The notes: a model not told the origin generated them from the sequence alone. DNA of 21,506 nt from Lachnospiraceae bacterium UBA5895 (GCA_002431915.1 DJEP01000018.1:1-21506), one strand, 5' to 3'. Counted from the first letter of the stretch, positions 1 to 7,940 are shown. Numbers and translations are program-made.

Positions 1-8
1 GTAAGACG

Positions 9-386
9 ATGGCAGAGACGAATACAATACAAAAAGAACTGACCTGCATCTGCTGCCCGGTGGGATGCAATCTGTCCGTAACCGTAGCGGATGACAGCAG
101 TGTCACAGTGACCGGCAACCGCTGCCCCAGAGGAGCTGCTTACGGAGAAAAGGAAGTGACCCATCCTACCCGGATTGTGACATCCACGGTACGTGTGGCA
201 GGATATCCCGACACTGTCGTATCCGTGAAGACTGCATCGGATATTCCCAAAGGGAAGATCAATGATTGCATGAAGGCGTTGGCAGGGGTGACGGCAACTG
301 CACCGATTCACGTTGGAGATGTTATTTTGGAGAACGTGGCTGACACGGGTGTCAATATTGTGGCGACCAGGTCATTTTGCGGGTGA
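9..386 (+). CDS. DUF1667 family protein (glycerol-3-phosphate oxidation cluster)
   Basis: This 125-residue protein has an N-terminal cysteine cluster, C-x-C-C-P-x-G-C followed about 20 residues later by N-R-C-P-R-G, and ends in the V-A-T-R motif. This is the DUF1667 pattern, a small protein with an iron-sulfur-type cysteine arrangement. In Clostridia, DUF1667 genes usually follow two FAD/NAD oxidoreductase genes of the anaerobic glycerol-3-phosphate dehydrogenase type and often lie beside glpK, as here. A role as a small redox subunit is inferred from that context. The length is normal for the family. A TAA at positions 2-4 could be the stop of an upstream gene, but the partner genes lie outside the window. 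Confidence 0.85.
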   Translation: MAETNTIQKELTCICCPVGCNLSVTVADDSSVTVTGNRCPRGAAYGEKEVTHPTRIVTSTVRVAGYPDTVVSVKTASDIPKGKINDCMKALAGVTATAPIHVGDVILENVADTGVNIVATRSFCG

Positions 387-514
387 CAGAGGATAAAGCT
401 TAATTATAGCAAGGGTCACATATTCCAACGGATTCCGTAAAACGTGTCCGCACGGGATATCATCCTGTGAGCGGCCGTAAAATGAAAATGCATAATGGGA
501 GGTTACATAACAGA

Positions 515-2032
515 ATGGGAGATATACATAACACACAGAAAAAGACTTACATCATGGCACTGGATCAGGGAACCACCAGTTCCCGCTGCATTCTGTTCGA
601 TAAGCAGGGCAATATCTGTTCCATGGCGCAGAAGGAATTCACACAGATCTATCCCCGGCCCGGCTGGGTAGAACATAACCCCATGGAGATCTGGTCTTCC
701 CAGCTGGGAGTGGCAATCGAGAGTATGGCAGTCCTGGGAATCACCGATGACCAGATTGAAGCCATCGGCATCACCAACCAGCGTGAGACCACGATTATCT
801 GGGATAAAAATACCGGAGAACCCGTATACAACGCCATCGTATGGCAGTGCCGCCGGACTTCCGACATGATCGAAGAATTGAAAAAAGACGGCTTTGATCA
901 GGTCATGCGGGAGAAGACCGGACTGATCCCCGATGCTTATTTCAGTGCATCAAAGATTGCCTGGATACTGAATAATGTCCCGGGGGTCAGAGAGCGGGCG
1001 GAGAGAGGAGAGCTTCTCTTCGGCACCGTGGATACCTGGCTGATCTGGAATCTGACCAAGGGGGCTGTCCATGTGACGGACTATACCAATGCCTCCCGGA
1101 CGATGCTTTTTGATATTCATAATCTTTGCTGGGACCGGGAGATTCTGAAACGATTCAACATCCCGGAGAGCCTGCTTCCGGAGGTACATTGCTCCAGTGA
1201 GATTTATGGTAAGACAGATGCTTCCGTACTGGGTGGTGAGATCCCCATTGCAGGGGCCGCCGGAGACCAGCAGGCAGCGTTGTTCGGACAATGCTGTTTT
1301 GAACAGGGCGAAGTGAAAAATACCTACGGAACCGGCTGCTTTTTACTGATGAATACCGGACACGAAGCCATTACGTCCCAGTCCGGTCTGTTGACCACCA
1401 TTGCAGCCAGTACCTCGAAAAACGTGGAATATGCCCTGGAGGGCAGTGTGTTCGTGGCCGGAGCCGGAATCCAATGGCTTCGGGACAGTATGCGTATGCT
1501 GAAGACTTCCGCACAGTCTCAGAAATATGCAGAGCATGTACCGGACACTGCAGGTGTCTACGTCGTTCCGGCTTTTGCGGGAATGGGTGCACCCTATTGG
1601 AACCAGTATGCCAGAGGCACCATTGTAGGCATTACCAGAGGCTGTACGAAGGAACATTTTATTCGTGCAACCCTGGAATCTATTGCCTATCAGACAGCGG
1701 ATGTATTGGAAGCCATGGAGAAAGACAGCGGAATCAATTTAAAGAGCCTGAAAGTGGACGGCGGTGCCAGCGCCAATGACTTCCTTATGCGTTTCCAGGC
1801 AGACATTGTCAATACACAGGTGCGACGACCGGCCTGTATTGAGACCACAGCACTGGGAGCAGCATATCTGGCGGGACTTGCCGTAGGCTATTGGAAAAAT
1901 AGCGACGAGATTCGGGAAAACTGGCAGATTGGTGCTTCTTTTGCACCGGAAATGGATGATGAATCCCGGAAAAAACTGTTAAAGGGCTGGCATCGTGCCG
2001 TGAAATGCGCACTGGCCTGGGCGGAAGAATAA
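515..2032 (+). CDS. glpK: Glycerol kinase
   Basis: GlpK phosphorylates glycerol with ATP to give sn-glycerol 3-phosphate in the cytoplasm. The FGGY-kinase signatures are present: A-L-D-Q-G-T-T-S-S-R near the N-terminus, G-D-Q-Q-A-A-L-F-G-Q in the middle, Y-G-T-G-C-F, and a C-terminal D-G-G-A-S-A-N-D-F. The ATG at 515 follows GGGAGG (497-502) and gives 505 residues, the usual length; an upstream GTG at 467 is in frame but would add an unusual tail. The segment before GDQQAALFG is of the short E. coli-like kind and lacks the histidine that PTS HPr phosphorylates in enterococcal GlpK, so PTS activation looks unlikely (family knowledge plus inference). It probably belongs to the same transcript as the DUF1667 gene, with a 128-base gap in which I see no terminator. 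Confidence 0.95.
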   Translation: MGDIHNTQKKTYIMALDQGTTSSRCILFDKQGNICSMAQKEFTQIYPRPGWVEHNPMEIWSSQLGVAIESMAVLGITDDQIEAIGITNQRETTIIWDKNTGEPVYNAIVWQCRRTSDMIEELKKDGFDQVMREKTGLIPDAYFSASKIAWILNNVPGVRERAERGELLFGTVDTWLIWNLTKGAVHVTDYTNASRTMLFDIHNLCWDREILKRFNIPESLLPEVHCSSEIYGKTDASVLGGEIPIAGAAGDQQAALFGQCCFEQGEVKNTYGTGCFLLMNTGHEAITSQSGLLTTIAASTSKNVEYALEGSVFVAGAGIQWLRDSMRMLKTSAQSQKYAEHVPDTAGVYVVPAFAGMGAPYWNQYARGTIVGITRGCTKEHFIRATLESIAYQTADVLEAMEKDSGINLKSLKVDGGASANDFLMRFQADIVNTQVRRPACIETTALGAAYLAGLAVGYWKNSDEIRENWQIGASFAPEMDDESRKKLLKGWHRAVKCALAWAEE

Positions 2033-2088
2033 GAGCCGCCTTTCGATATTCGATAACGGACAGAAGATAAAATGGACAAATTTTCCGC

Positions 2089-2117
2089 TTGCAGAACAAA
2101 CGATTTAAGAGTATTAT
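2089..2117 (+). promoter_or_regulatory. Putative sigma-A promoter of the MarR-family gene
   Basis: TTGCAG (2089-2094) and TATTAT (2112-2117) are separated by exactly 17 bases in the gap after glpK. This would place the transcript start near 2124, with a leader of roughly 90 bases before the MarR-family gene. Confidence 0.5.
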
Positions 2118-2123
2118 AAAAAA

Positions 2124-2137
2124 AGTAATATTTTACT
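2124..2137. promoter_or_regulatory. Possible MarR-type operator (palindrome at the predicted transcript start)
   Basis: AGTAA and TTACT are inverted around a 4-base centre, directly downstream of the predicted -10 element. MarR-family proteins often repress their own gene by binding a palindrome at the promoter, so this is a plausible autoregulatory site. The stretch is AT-rich, which makes chance palindromes common. Confidence 0.3.
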
Positions 2138-2212
2138 ATAGCTTTACATATTCAACTCTGAACGTTCTGTCTGATAGCAAACTTCTGCCGAAAGATTACC
2201 ATTACTGAGAAA

Positions 2213-2737
2213 ATGTGTATTGTATATAGTGAAGAAACGACGTATGTCAGGACACAACAGGAGAAACTATTGCGCACACAAATCATAAATGACCTTTTGA
2301 CAAATATTTTTTACAACATTATAGAGACAGAAGACAGAATTGCCGCAGATGAGAGATTTGAAGACCTCAGCAGCAATGATATGCGTGTTTTGTCTGCAAT
2401 CGGTACGGATGAGCCCAAATCCATGAAGGCAGTGGCAGAATATCTGCGTGTCAAAAAACAGACGGTCAACAATTCCGTAAAAGCATTGATCACCAAAGGC
2501 TACGCATATAAAAAGACCAACCCTGATGATGGCAGATACACATGGATTATCCTCACGGACAAAGGAGAGGAGACTGTAAATTGTTATCGGTCTATAATAC
2601 GTGAGACCGTGAAGGGAATGACGGGAGATATGACAGATACCCAGACAGACATCTTGATTCAGAGTCTCTCCCAAATAAACAGCTATCTGGATGCCCAAAG
2701 CGTGGAAGGAATTCCTTCCGGGAACAGAAAAAAATAA
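2213..2737 (+). CDS. MarR-family transcriptional regulator
   Basis: This is a cytoplasmic winged-helix DNA-binding protein of the MarR family. The core runs from a helix-rich N-terminus through S-M-K-A-V-A-E-Y-L-R-V and K-K-Q-T-V-N-N-S-V-K-A-L (helix-turn-helix) to the wing D-D-G-R-Y-T-W-I-I-L-T-D-K-G, all typical of MarR. The start is uncertain. The ATG at 2213 has no clear ribosome binding site, whereas an in-frame TTG at 2270 has AGGAG six bases upstream and would give 155 residues, a normal MarR length. The gene has its own promoter and terminator and is therefore probably monocistronic. The ligand and targets cannot be told from sequence; the adjacent glycerol genes and the LacI regulon are only candidates. 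Confidence 0.88.
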   Translation: MCIVYSEETTYVRTQQEKLLRTQIINDLLTNIFYNIIETEDRIAADERFEDLSSNDMRVLSAIGTDEPKSMKAVAEYLRVKKQTVNNSVKALITKGYAYKKTNPDDGRYTWIILTDKGEETVNCYRSIIRETVKGMTGDMTDTQTDILIQSLSQINSYLDAQSVEGIPSGNRKK

Positions 2738-2765
2738 AATTTGATTATGGCAAAAGCATACAAAC

Positions 2766-2793
2766 AGTCTGCCGGCCGGGCAGATTGTTTTTT
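2766..2793 (+). terminator. Rho-independent terminator after the MarR-family gene
   Basis: An 8-bp stem (AGTCTGCC with GGCAGATT, one G-U pair) closes a 5-base loop and is followed by G and six T. It separates the MarR gene from the LacI-family gene. Confidence 0.75.
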
Positions 2794-2797
2794 GGAC

Positions 2798-2826
2798 TTT
2801 ACATAAAACGTTTTATGTGATAATTT
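2798..2826 (+). promoter_or_regulatory. Putative promoter of the LacI-family repressor gene
   Basis: TTTACA (2798-2803) and TAATTT (2821-2826) are 17 bases apart. The 18-bp palindrome at 2801-2818 covers part of the -35 and most of the spacer, so a bound repressor would block polymerase. This implies autoregulation. Confidence 0.5.
2801..2818. promoter_or_regulatory. LacI-family operator O1 (perfect 18-bp palindrome)
   Basis: ACATAAAACGTTTTATGT is a perfect palindrome with the central CG that is characteristic of LacI-family operators. It sits just upstream of the repressor gene, and a second copy differing by one base lies at 3908-3925 before the GT4 gene. Confidence 0.8.
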
Positions 2827-2859
2827 ATATCCAAAAAAGCAATTCAGACAGGAGACAAC

Positions 2860-3885
2860 GTGGCAGTTAACATTAAGGACGTGGCGAGAGAAGCAGGTGT
2901 CAGCATAACGACAGTATCCCATGCGCTGAATGGATACCCGGAAGTGGCAGCGGAAACACGTAAAAAGGTAAAGGAAACAGCAGACAGGCTGGGGTATCTT
3001 CCCAATATTAACGGAAGAAATCTTGCCAGAAAAGGTGGATACCGGATTGCCCTGGTCATCTCAGGAATACTGGAGAAAAATGTGAGAGATACCACAACTT
3101 TCCGCAGGATGCAGGGAGTCTATGCATATTGTGGAGAACATGATCTCGAAGTGGCAGTCTACGCAAGGAATCCGGAGAAAATCACATACAGCCAGTTCTG
3201 CAGATGCTATGCAGTGGAAGGCACCATATTAAGCGGACGGCATACAGACAGCCCGGAACTGGAAGACCTGATGAAGATATCGATTCCTTTTGTGGCAATG
3301 GACATGGAATGCCTGACAGATCAGGCGAAATGCATCACAATTGATAATACGGCTGCGGCTGCGGCAATTACCCGGTACCTGCAGCAGAACGGACACTCCG
3401 ATATTCTCCTGGTAACAGGCAGCCAAAACTGTGTGGAACAGACGGAGCGTATGATCGGAGTGATGGCGGCGATGGATCAGGCAGAAACACCACTGCAGCA
3501 GGAAGACATCCTGCCTTGCGGAAACGCGGTAGACGAGATTCGGATGGAACAGTCAGCATACCACAGCATGAAGAAATATCTGGCGCAAAATGGAGCGGAC
3601 CGGCACACTGCGATACTCTGTCTGGATGATTTTCTGGCATTGGGAATCAGAAGAGCAATTTTGGAGACCGGATACCGGATTCCGGAGGATTTTTCCCTGA
3701 CAGGCTTCGGCGGCAGTATACTGGGAGAATACATAGAACCGGCGCTGACAACAGTAGAGTGGGATCCGTTTGACTGCGGATATGCGGCAGCAGAGCTTCT
3801 GTATGCCCGCATGTGCAACAGAACGGTGAAAAATAATAATATCCCCTATCGAATTGCAGTGAGAGACAGCGTAAGAAAACTATAA
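2860..3885 (+). CDS. LacI-family transcriptional repressor
   Basis: The 341-residue protein begins with the LacI-family DNA-binding head: I-K-D-V-A-R-E-A-G-V-S-I-T-T-V-S-H-A-L-N-G (helix-turn-helix), then a hinge region ending in L-G-Y-L-P-N. The rest is a periplasmic-binding-protein-like effector domain, including T-A-I-L-C-L-D-D and the L-T-T-V-E-W-D-P segment near the C-terminus. The GTG start at 2860 is set by AGGAG at 2850-2854. It probably binds the palindromes at 2801-2818 and 3908-3925, repressing itself and the GT4-GH65 pair until a sugar signal appears. The inducer is not known; a disaccharide or sugar phosphate handled by the GH65 enzyme is the natural guess. Confidence 0.93.
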   Translation: MAVNIKDVAREAGVSITTVSHALNGYPEVAAETRKKVKETADRLGYLPNINGRNLARKGGYRIALVISGILEKNVRDTTTFRRMQGVYAYCGEHDLEVAVYARNPEKITYSQFCRCYAVEGTILSGRHTDSPELEDLMKISIPFVAMDMECLTDQAKCITIDNTAAAAAITRYLQQNGHSDILLVTGSQNCVEQTERMIGVMAAMDQAETPLQQEDILPCGNAVDEIRMEQSAYHSMKKYLAQNGADRHTAILCLDDFLALGIRRAILETGYRIPEDFSLTGFGGSILGEYIEPALTTVEWDPFDCGYAAAELLYARMCNRTVKNNNIPYRIAVRDSVRKL

Positions 3886-3904
3886 AGTCCTATATTTTTT
3901 AAAA

Positions 3905-3933
3905 TTGACATAAAACGTTTTGTGTACGATATA
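3905..3933 (+). promoter_or_regulatory. Putative promoter of the GT4-GH65 operon
   Basis: TTGACA (3905-3910), a perfect -35, is followed after 17 bases by GATATA (3928-3933); TATAAA at 3930-3935 is an alternative -10. The operator at 3908-3925 covers half of the -35 and the spacer. Confidence 0.6.
3908..3925. promoter_or_regulatory. LacI-family operator O2
   Basis: ACATAAAACGTTTTGTGT matches O1 (2801-2818) in 17 of 18 bases and keeps the CG centre. It lies inside the promoter of the GT4-GH65 pair, which ties that pair to the upstream repressor. Confidence 0.8.
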
Positions 3934-3954
3934 AAGTACGAAAAAGGAGGATAA

Positions 3955-5106
3955 ATGCAATATTTTTATAAAAACTATATAGAACGCAGAGCAAATGAAG
4001 ACGACAGAGAAAAGCCTATGCGAGTGTTGCAGATACTTCCCAGCGTCTGCAGGGGGGATACCATCAGCAATGATGCACTGGAAATATACGGGGAACTGTC
4101 CGACCACCGGATCAGAACCCATATCTATGCAGAGCATATCGGACCGGGGATCAGCAGCAGGAGAGTAAGCCGGATGGAGGAGCTTCCCGTTCTGAAAAAA
4201 GAAGACGTGATAATATACCATTTGTCTACCGAAAGCGGCATGTATGAACATATTCAGGAGATCAGGAAGAATTATGGATGTAATATTATTTTCCGTTATC
4301 ACAATATTACACCGCCGGACTACTTCGAACCATTCAGTAAAGATATGGCGCAGCGGTGTTACATGGGACTGGAAGAAGCGCGGAAGATCAGGGAGATACC
4401 TACACTGGTCCTGACAGTATCGGACTACGACCGTGCACAATTAAGGAAAATAGGATACAGCTGTCCGATCATGATTCTGGCACCTTTGGTTCCACTGGCG
4501 GAGTACACCATAGATCCGGCAGAAGAAGTCATGAACAGATATCCACTGAATGAGTATATCAATCTGCTGTCTGTAGGGCAGATAGTTCCACATAAGAGAA
4601 TAGAACGGCTTATGGACATCTATGACAGCTACCGCAGAACCGTAGATGACAAGGCGAGACTGTTTCTCGTGGGAAGCACCATGGAAGTGCCGGAATATTA
4701 TGAATATCTGGAAAACTACCGCAGAAAACTGGGATATCATGAGGATGAAATCATATTTACCGGACATGTTGCATTTAACGAGATGATTGCATATTACCGG
4801 ATCGCGGATGTGTTCCTGTGCATGAGTGAAGCAGAGGGGTTTGGAATGCCTCTGGTGGAAGCAATGTACTATCAGGTGCCGGTGCTGGCATACGAGGCAG
4901 GGGCAGTACCTGAGACACTCGGCGGCAGCGGAGTGCTACTGCCTACCAGCCAGCCGGGGGACGTGGCGGACGTGATACGGACAATCATCAAAAATCCAAG
5001 AAGTAAAGGGCAGATTCTGGCGGGGCAGCAGAGAAGGCTGGAGACATTCATTGAGAGCAGCCCCCGGAAAGAACTGCTGAAAGTCATAGAGAGCATGAGG
5101 CGTTAG
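3955..5106 (+). CDS. GT4-type (GT-B fold) glycosyltransferase
   Basis: This 383-residue protein has the C-terminal signature of family GT4 retaining glycosyltransferases. The E-x7-E motif is E-G-F-G-M-P-L-V-E at residues 294-302, followed by P-V-L-A-Y and A-G-A-V-P-E-T. The motif S-V-G-Q-I-V-P-H-K-R-I-E-R-L before it is the usual start of the nucleotide-sugar domain. The ATG at 3955 has a perfect AGGAGG at 3945-3950. No signal peptide or membrane segment is seen, so it should be cytoplasmic. The next gene starts one base after its stop codon, so the two are translationally linked. GT4 includes lipopolysaccharide-type transferases as well as sucrose- and trehalose-forming enzymes. With a GH65 partner, making or recycling a small glucoside is plausible, but substrate and product are unknown. 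Confidence 0.85.
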   Translation: MQYFYKNYIERRANEDDREKPMRVLQILPSVCRGDTISNDALEIYGELSDHRIRTHIYAEHIGPGISSRRVSRMEELPVLKKEDVIIYHLSTESGMYEHIQEIRKNYGCNIIFRYHNITPPDYFEPFSKDMAQRCYMGLEEARKIREIPTLVLTVSDYDRAQLRKIGYSCPIMILAPLVPLAEYTIDPAEEVMNRYPLNEYINLLSVGQIVPHKRIERLMDIYDSYRRTVDDKARLFLVGSTMEVPEYYEYLENYRRKLGYHEDEIIFTGHVAFNEMIAYYRIADVFLCMSEAEGFGMPLVEAMYYQVPVLAYEAGAVPETLGGSGVLLPTSQPGDVADVIRTIIKNPRSKGQILAGQQRRLETFIESSPRKELLKVIESMRR

Positions 5107-5107
5107 A

Positions 5108-7486
5108 ATGGGAACAGACAACAGTGGAATGATTAATTATGGGGCAGGAACAAGAGAAGACAAGAACTGGATTCTACAGGAAAGTAAATTCAACAGAAAA
5201 GACCTGAAAAAAATAGAATCAATCTTTTGTCAGGGCAACGGCTATCTGGGACAGAGAGCGGCACTGGAAGAGAAGTACAGTACCGAGAACAAGGGACTGT
5301 ATCTGGCGGGAACCTTTGACCGGTTTGGCGAAGAAGAGGTGACAGAACTGCCCAACTTCGCTGATTTTACCAACTTTCGCATATTCTTTAACGATGAAGA
5401 GTTTCGCATGGTACAGGGAAAAATTATTCTCTACAGCAGAGAACTGAATCTGAAGGATGGAACACTGACCCGCCATGTATACTGGGAGAGTCCGAATGGC
5501 ATAGAGGCAGAACTGAATTTTGAACGGTTCGTATCTATGGCAGACAGACATGCACTGGGATTCCGGGTTGAGATCAAACCATATAACAGGAACGTGACGG
5601 TGCGGATAGCCAGTGGTATTGACGGCAGAGTGACGAATAATGGAACCCAGCATTTCCATGAGGGAGGCAAATATAATCCGGAAAACAGGCTCATGGAGTA
5701 CTATACCAGGACCGGAGAATCGGGAATTCACGTAATGCAGTGCTTTGGACACCGGCTGTTTCTGGAAGGGGCGGAAATCCGCCCTTTTAAGCGACCGGTT
5801 ATGGAGAGGCGCTATGCCGGTATGAAGACAGAAGTGGATGTGTCTATAGGGCAGACCCTTGTCATTGACAAAATCTGTGCGGTGTTCACCAGTAGGGACA
5901 TAGAGGCATCAGAAGGAGAGATACTCTGGAAGACCAGCGAGAGAGGCAGAAAAATCGCACTGGGATATGTGGAAAGCGGATATGACATCCTGAAAAAAAG
6001 AAATCAAAAAGAATGGAAGCAATACTGGAATAAGACAGACATTCTGATACGGGGGCGGCATGATTATGATCAGCTTGCGGTGCGCTTTGCGCTGTACCAT
6101 CTGAATATTATGGCTGACAGACAGGATGACAGGGTCGGTATCGGTGCGAAAGGGCTCTCCGGCGATGGACATGAAGGACATAGCTTTTGGGATACGGAGA
6201 TGTTTCTGGGCACGTTTTACCTGCTGACAGACCCGGAGGAAGCAAGAAAACTGTTGGTCTACCGGGGCAAAAGCCTGCCGGGGGCAAAAGACAAGGCATA
6301 CCGCAACGGATACAAGGGGGCGATGTTCCCATGGGAATCTGCCGGACTGACAGACGGAGAGGTGACACCTGTGAGGGGGGAAGCGGATCCAATGACCGGG
6401 GAGGAACGTCTGATTCTGACGGGAAAAAAGGAACTGCACATCTCTGCGGATATCAGCTATGCCGTATGGCGTTACTATATGACCACAGGAGATAAAAAGT
6501 TCATGCGGGAATGGGGAGATGAGATCATTCTGGCAACCGCTGTCTTCTGGGCAGATCGCGTGGAGTGGGATGGAGACACCTGCCATATCCGGGATATTAT
6601 CGGACCGGATGAATACAAGGAGAGAGTGGATGACAACACCTACACCAATTATATGGTGAAGAAGAATCTGGAAATGGCAGTCCGGATTGCAGATGTACTG
6701 GAAAAGGAAGACCCGGAATACATGGAACTTTTGAACAACCGGTGGGAAATCCGGGAGATGCTTCCACAGATCAGGAAGGCTGCCGGGGCAATCTGGCTGC
6801 CGGACAGGGACGAGGAAGGAATCATTCCCCAGTTTGCCGGATATGCAAAATTAAAATACATGGATATCAGCAAATACAAGCAGATGGGGAAAAACGGCGC
6901 AAAAGCACTGTTGGAGGATTACACTGTAAATGATCTCCGAAATTATCAGGTGCATAAGGAGGCGGATCTTGTTTTGTTGCTGTTGCTGTTCCCGGAACTG
7001 GTTACAGCAGACGTTGACCTGAAATTATTGGAATGCAATTATGAATATTACGAAAAACGAACAATCCATGAAGCACCGCACAGCTATGCCACCCACGCAC
7101 AGCTGGCTGCTTCACTGAACAGAACGGAGGAAGCCTACGAACTGTTCCACCGATGCTGTGATGTGGATCTGGGACGCGGGGAAGATGAAACCCTATCGGG
7201 CATTCACGCAGCGAGCATGGGTGGCATCTGGCAGTGTGTCGTGCAGGGGTTCTGCGGAATACGGATACAGGACAGGAAACTGCATATCCAGCCACATCTG
7301 CCGGAAGAATGGGAGCAGGTTAATTTCCGCATCAGCTTCGGAGAAAGTACTCTTGACATCTGCGTAACGCATCAGGGTGCAGAGATCAGCAACAAGACAC
7401 AGAGACCGATCCCGATAGTCTTTTACGGAAAAGAGGAACTGCTGGATGGCATGCAGCGGCTGAGCCTGCAAAAAGGACAACCATAA
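5108..7486 (+). CDS. GH65 family glycoside phosphorylase (atypical active site)
   Basis: GH65 enzymes cleave alpha-glucosides with inorganic phosphate and inversion, giving beta-glucose 1-phosphate. The 792-residue length, the N-terminal G-N-G-Y-L-G-Q-R, the G-H-x-F-W-D-T-E motif (residues ~357-364) and the G-P-D-E motif carrying the expected general-acid glutamate (E502) fit the family. Two normally conserved spots differ. The Lys-Gln pair that contacts the glucose in known phosphorylases is K617-E618 here, and the phosphate-site H-E-S-S-L-S type segment reads H-E-A-P-H-S (654-659). Substrate specificity is therefore open; maltose, trehalose, kojibiose, nigerose and glucosylglycerol phosphorylases all occur in GH65. 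No transporter gene lies nearby, which suggests that the substrate may be made or released inside the cell. The gene is co-transcribed with the GT4 gene and is under LacI-type control. Confidence 0.88.
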   Translation: MGTDNSGMINYGAGTREDKNWILQESKFNRKDLKKIESIFCQGNGYLGQRAALEEKYSTENKGLYLAGTFDRFGEEEVTELPNFADFTNFRIFFNDEEFRMVQGKIILYSRELNLKDGTLTRHVYWESPNGIEAELNFERFVSMADRHALGFRVEIKPYNRNVTVRIASGIDGRVTNNGTQHFHEGGKYNPENRLMEYYTRTGESGIHVMQCFGHRLFLEGAEIRPFKRPVMERRYAGMKTEVDVSIGQTLVIDKICAVFTSRDIEASEGEILWKTSERGRKIALGYVESGYDILKKRNQKEWKQYWNKTDILIRGRHDYDQLAVRFALYHLNIMADRQDDRVGIGAKGLSGDGHEGHSFWDTEMFLGTFYLLTDPEEARKLLVYRGKSLPGAKDKAYRNGYKGAMFPWESAGLTDGEVTPVRGEADPMTGEERLILTGKKELHISADISYAVWRYYMTTGDKKFMREWGDEIILATAVFWADRVEWDGDTCHIRDIIGPDEYKERVDDNTYTNYMVKKNLEMAVRIADVLEKEDPEYMELLNNRWEIREMLPQIRKAAGAIWLPDRDEEGIIPQFAGYAKLKYMDISKYKQMGKNGAKALLEDYTVNDLRNYQVHKEADLVLLLLLFPELVTADVDLKLLECNYEYYEKRTIHEAPHSYATHAQLAASLNRTEEAYELFHRCCDVDLGRGEDETLSGIHAASMGGIWQCVVQGFCGIRIQDRKLHIQPHLPEEWEQVNFRISFGESTLDICVTHQGAEISNKTQRPIPIVFYGKEELLDGMQRLSLQKGQP

Positions 7487-7521
7487 TACGGAAGAGAGAA
7501 AGAAATACCGGGAAAAGGAAA

Positions 7522-7567
7522 ACGTAAAAACCGTGCACGCAGAAAAATGCGTGCACGGTTTTTACGT
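7522..7567. terminator. Strong, potentially bidirectional terminator after the GH65 gene
   Basis: A perfect 20-bp inverted repeat (7522-7541 and 7548-7567) with a 6-base loop contains a GC-rich core, CCGTGCACGCA, flanked by A5 and T5 runs. The symmetry gives a U-run on either strand. It ends the LacI-regulated block. Confidence 0.85.
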
Positions 7568-7764
7568 CCAGTCCCATATGTTTACTGATACAGAGAAACA
7601 AATTGCATAATATGCGTTATGCAATAACGGCGGGGAAATGGCTGAAACTGGGAATAAATAACCAAAATAAATAAAAAGAGAACCGCTTGTTTGTGCAAAA
7701 TAACGTTCCGGATAAAACGATCCGAAAAAAAGCGTACAAGAAATAAAAACGCGTAATAGTCCCA

Positions 7765-7793
7765 TTGACTTACCCATAAAAATGCGATATATA
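7765..7793 (+). promoter_or_regulatory. Putative promoter of the PepSY-like/EAL operon
   Basis: TTGACT (7765-7770) and TATATA (7788-7793) are 17 bases apart, a near-consensus sigma-A promoter. The predicted leader is about 140 bases long. Confidence 0.55.
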
Positions 7794-7899
7794 TATGATT
7801 ACGGAGAGTAAAAAGGTATTTAAACATACTGAAGATGTGACCCCTCTTTTGTGAATGATTTTCCCCCCTAAACGACAAAGCAGCTCTCCGATCCAATAG

Positions 7900-7930
7900 C
7901 CTTCCCTCCAGACCGCATCCGGAGGGAAGG
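7900..7930 (+). promoter_or_regulatory. Leader hairpin that covers the ribosome binding site
   Basis: CCTTCCCTCC (7900-7909) pairs perfectly with GGAGGGAAGG (7921-7930) across an 11-base loop. The right arm holds the only Shine-Dalgarno-like sequence upstream of the ATG at 7941. When folded, the hairpin should hide the ribosome site, so translation could be switched by a protein, an RNA or a metabolite. Confidence 0.5.
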
Positions 7931-7940
7931 ACAATCAGGG

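Larger units (their letters stand above)
7568..7940. other. AT-rich intergenic region and 5' leader
   Basis: No convincing gene is seen in these ~370 bases. Reverse-strand open frames here lack ribosome binding sites and recognisable domains. The stretch contains the promoter at 7765-7793 and the ribosome-site hairpin at 7900-7930, so most of its right half is probably the leader of the PepSY-like/EAL operon. Confidence 0.6.

Noticed and set aside
387..514. Terminator or promoter between the DUF1667 gene and glpK
   Set aside because: I find no stem with a U-run and no well-spaced -35/-10 pair, so co-transcription is the default reading.
7709..7724. Hairpin CGGAT/ATCCG followed by an A-run
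   Set aside because: The stem is only 5 bp and the U-run would be on the wrong side for a terminator on either strand.
7582..7896. Reverse-strand open frame of 104 codons in the intergenic region
   Set aside because: AT-rich sequence gives a Phe/Tyr/Ile-rich translation with no recognisable motif, and no convincing ribosome binding site or promoter is seen. The + strand signals explain the region better.
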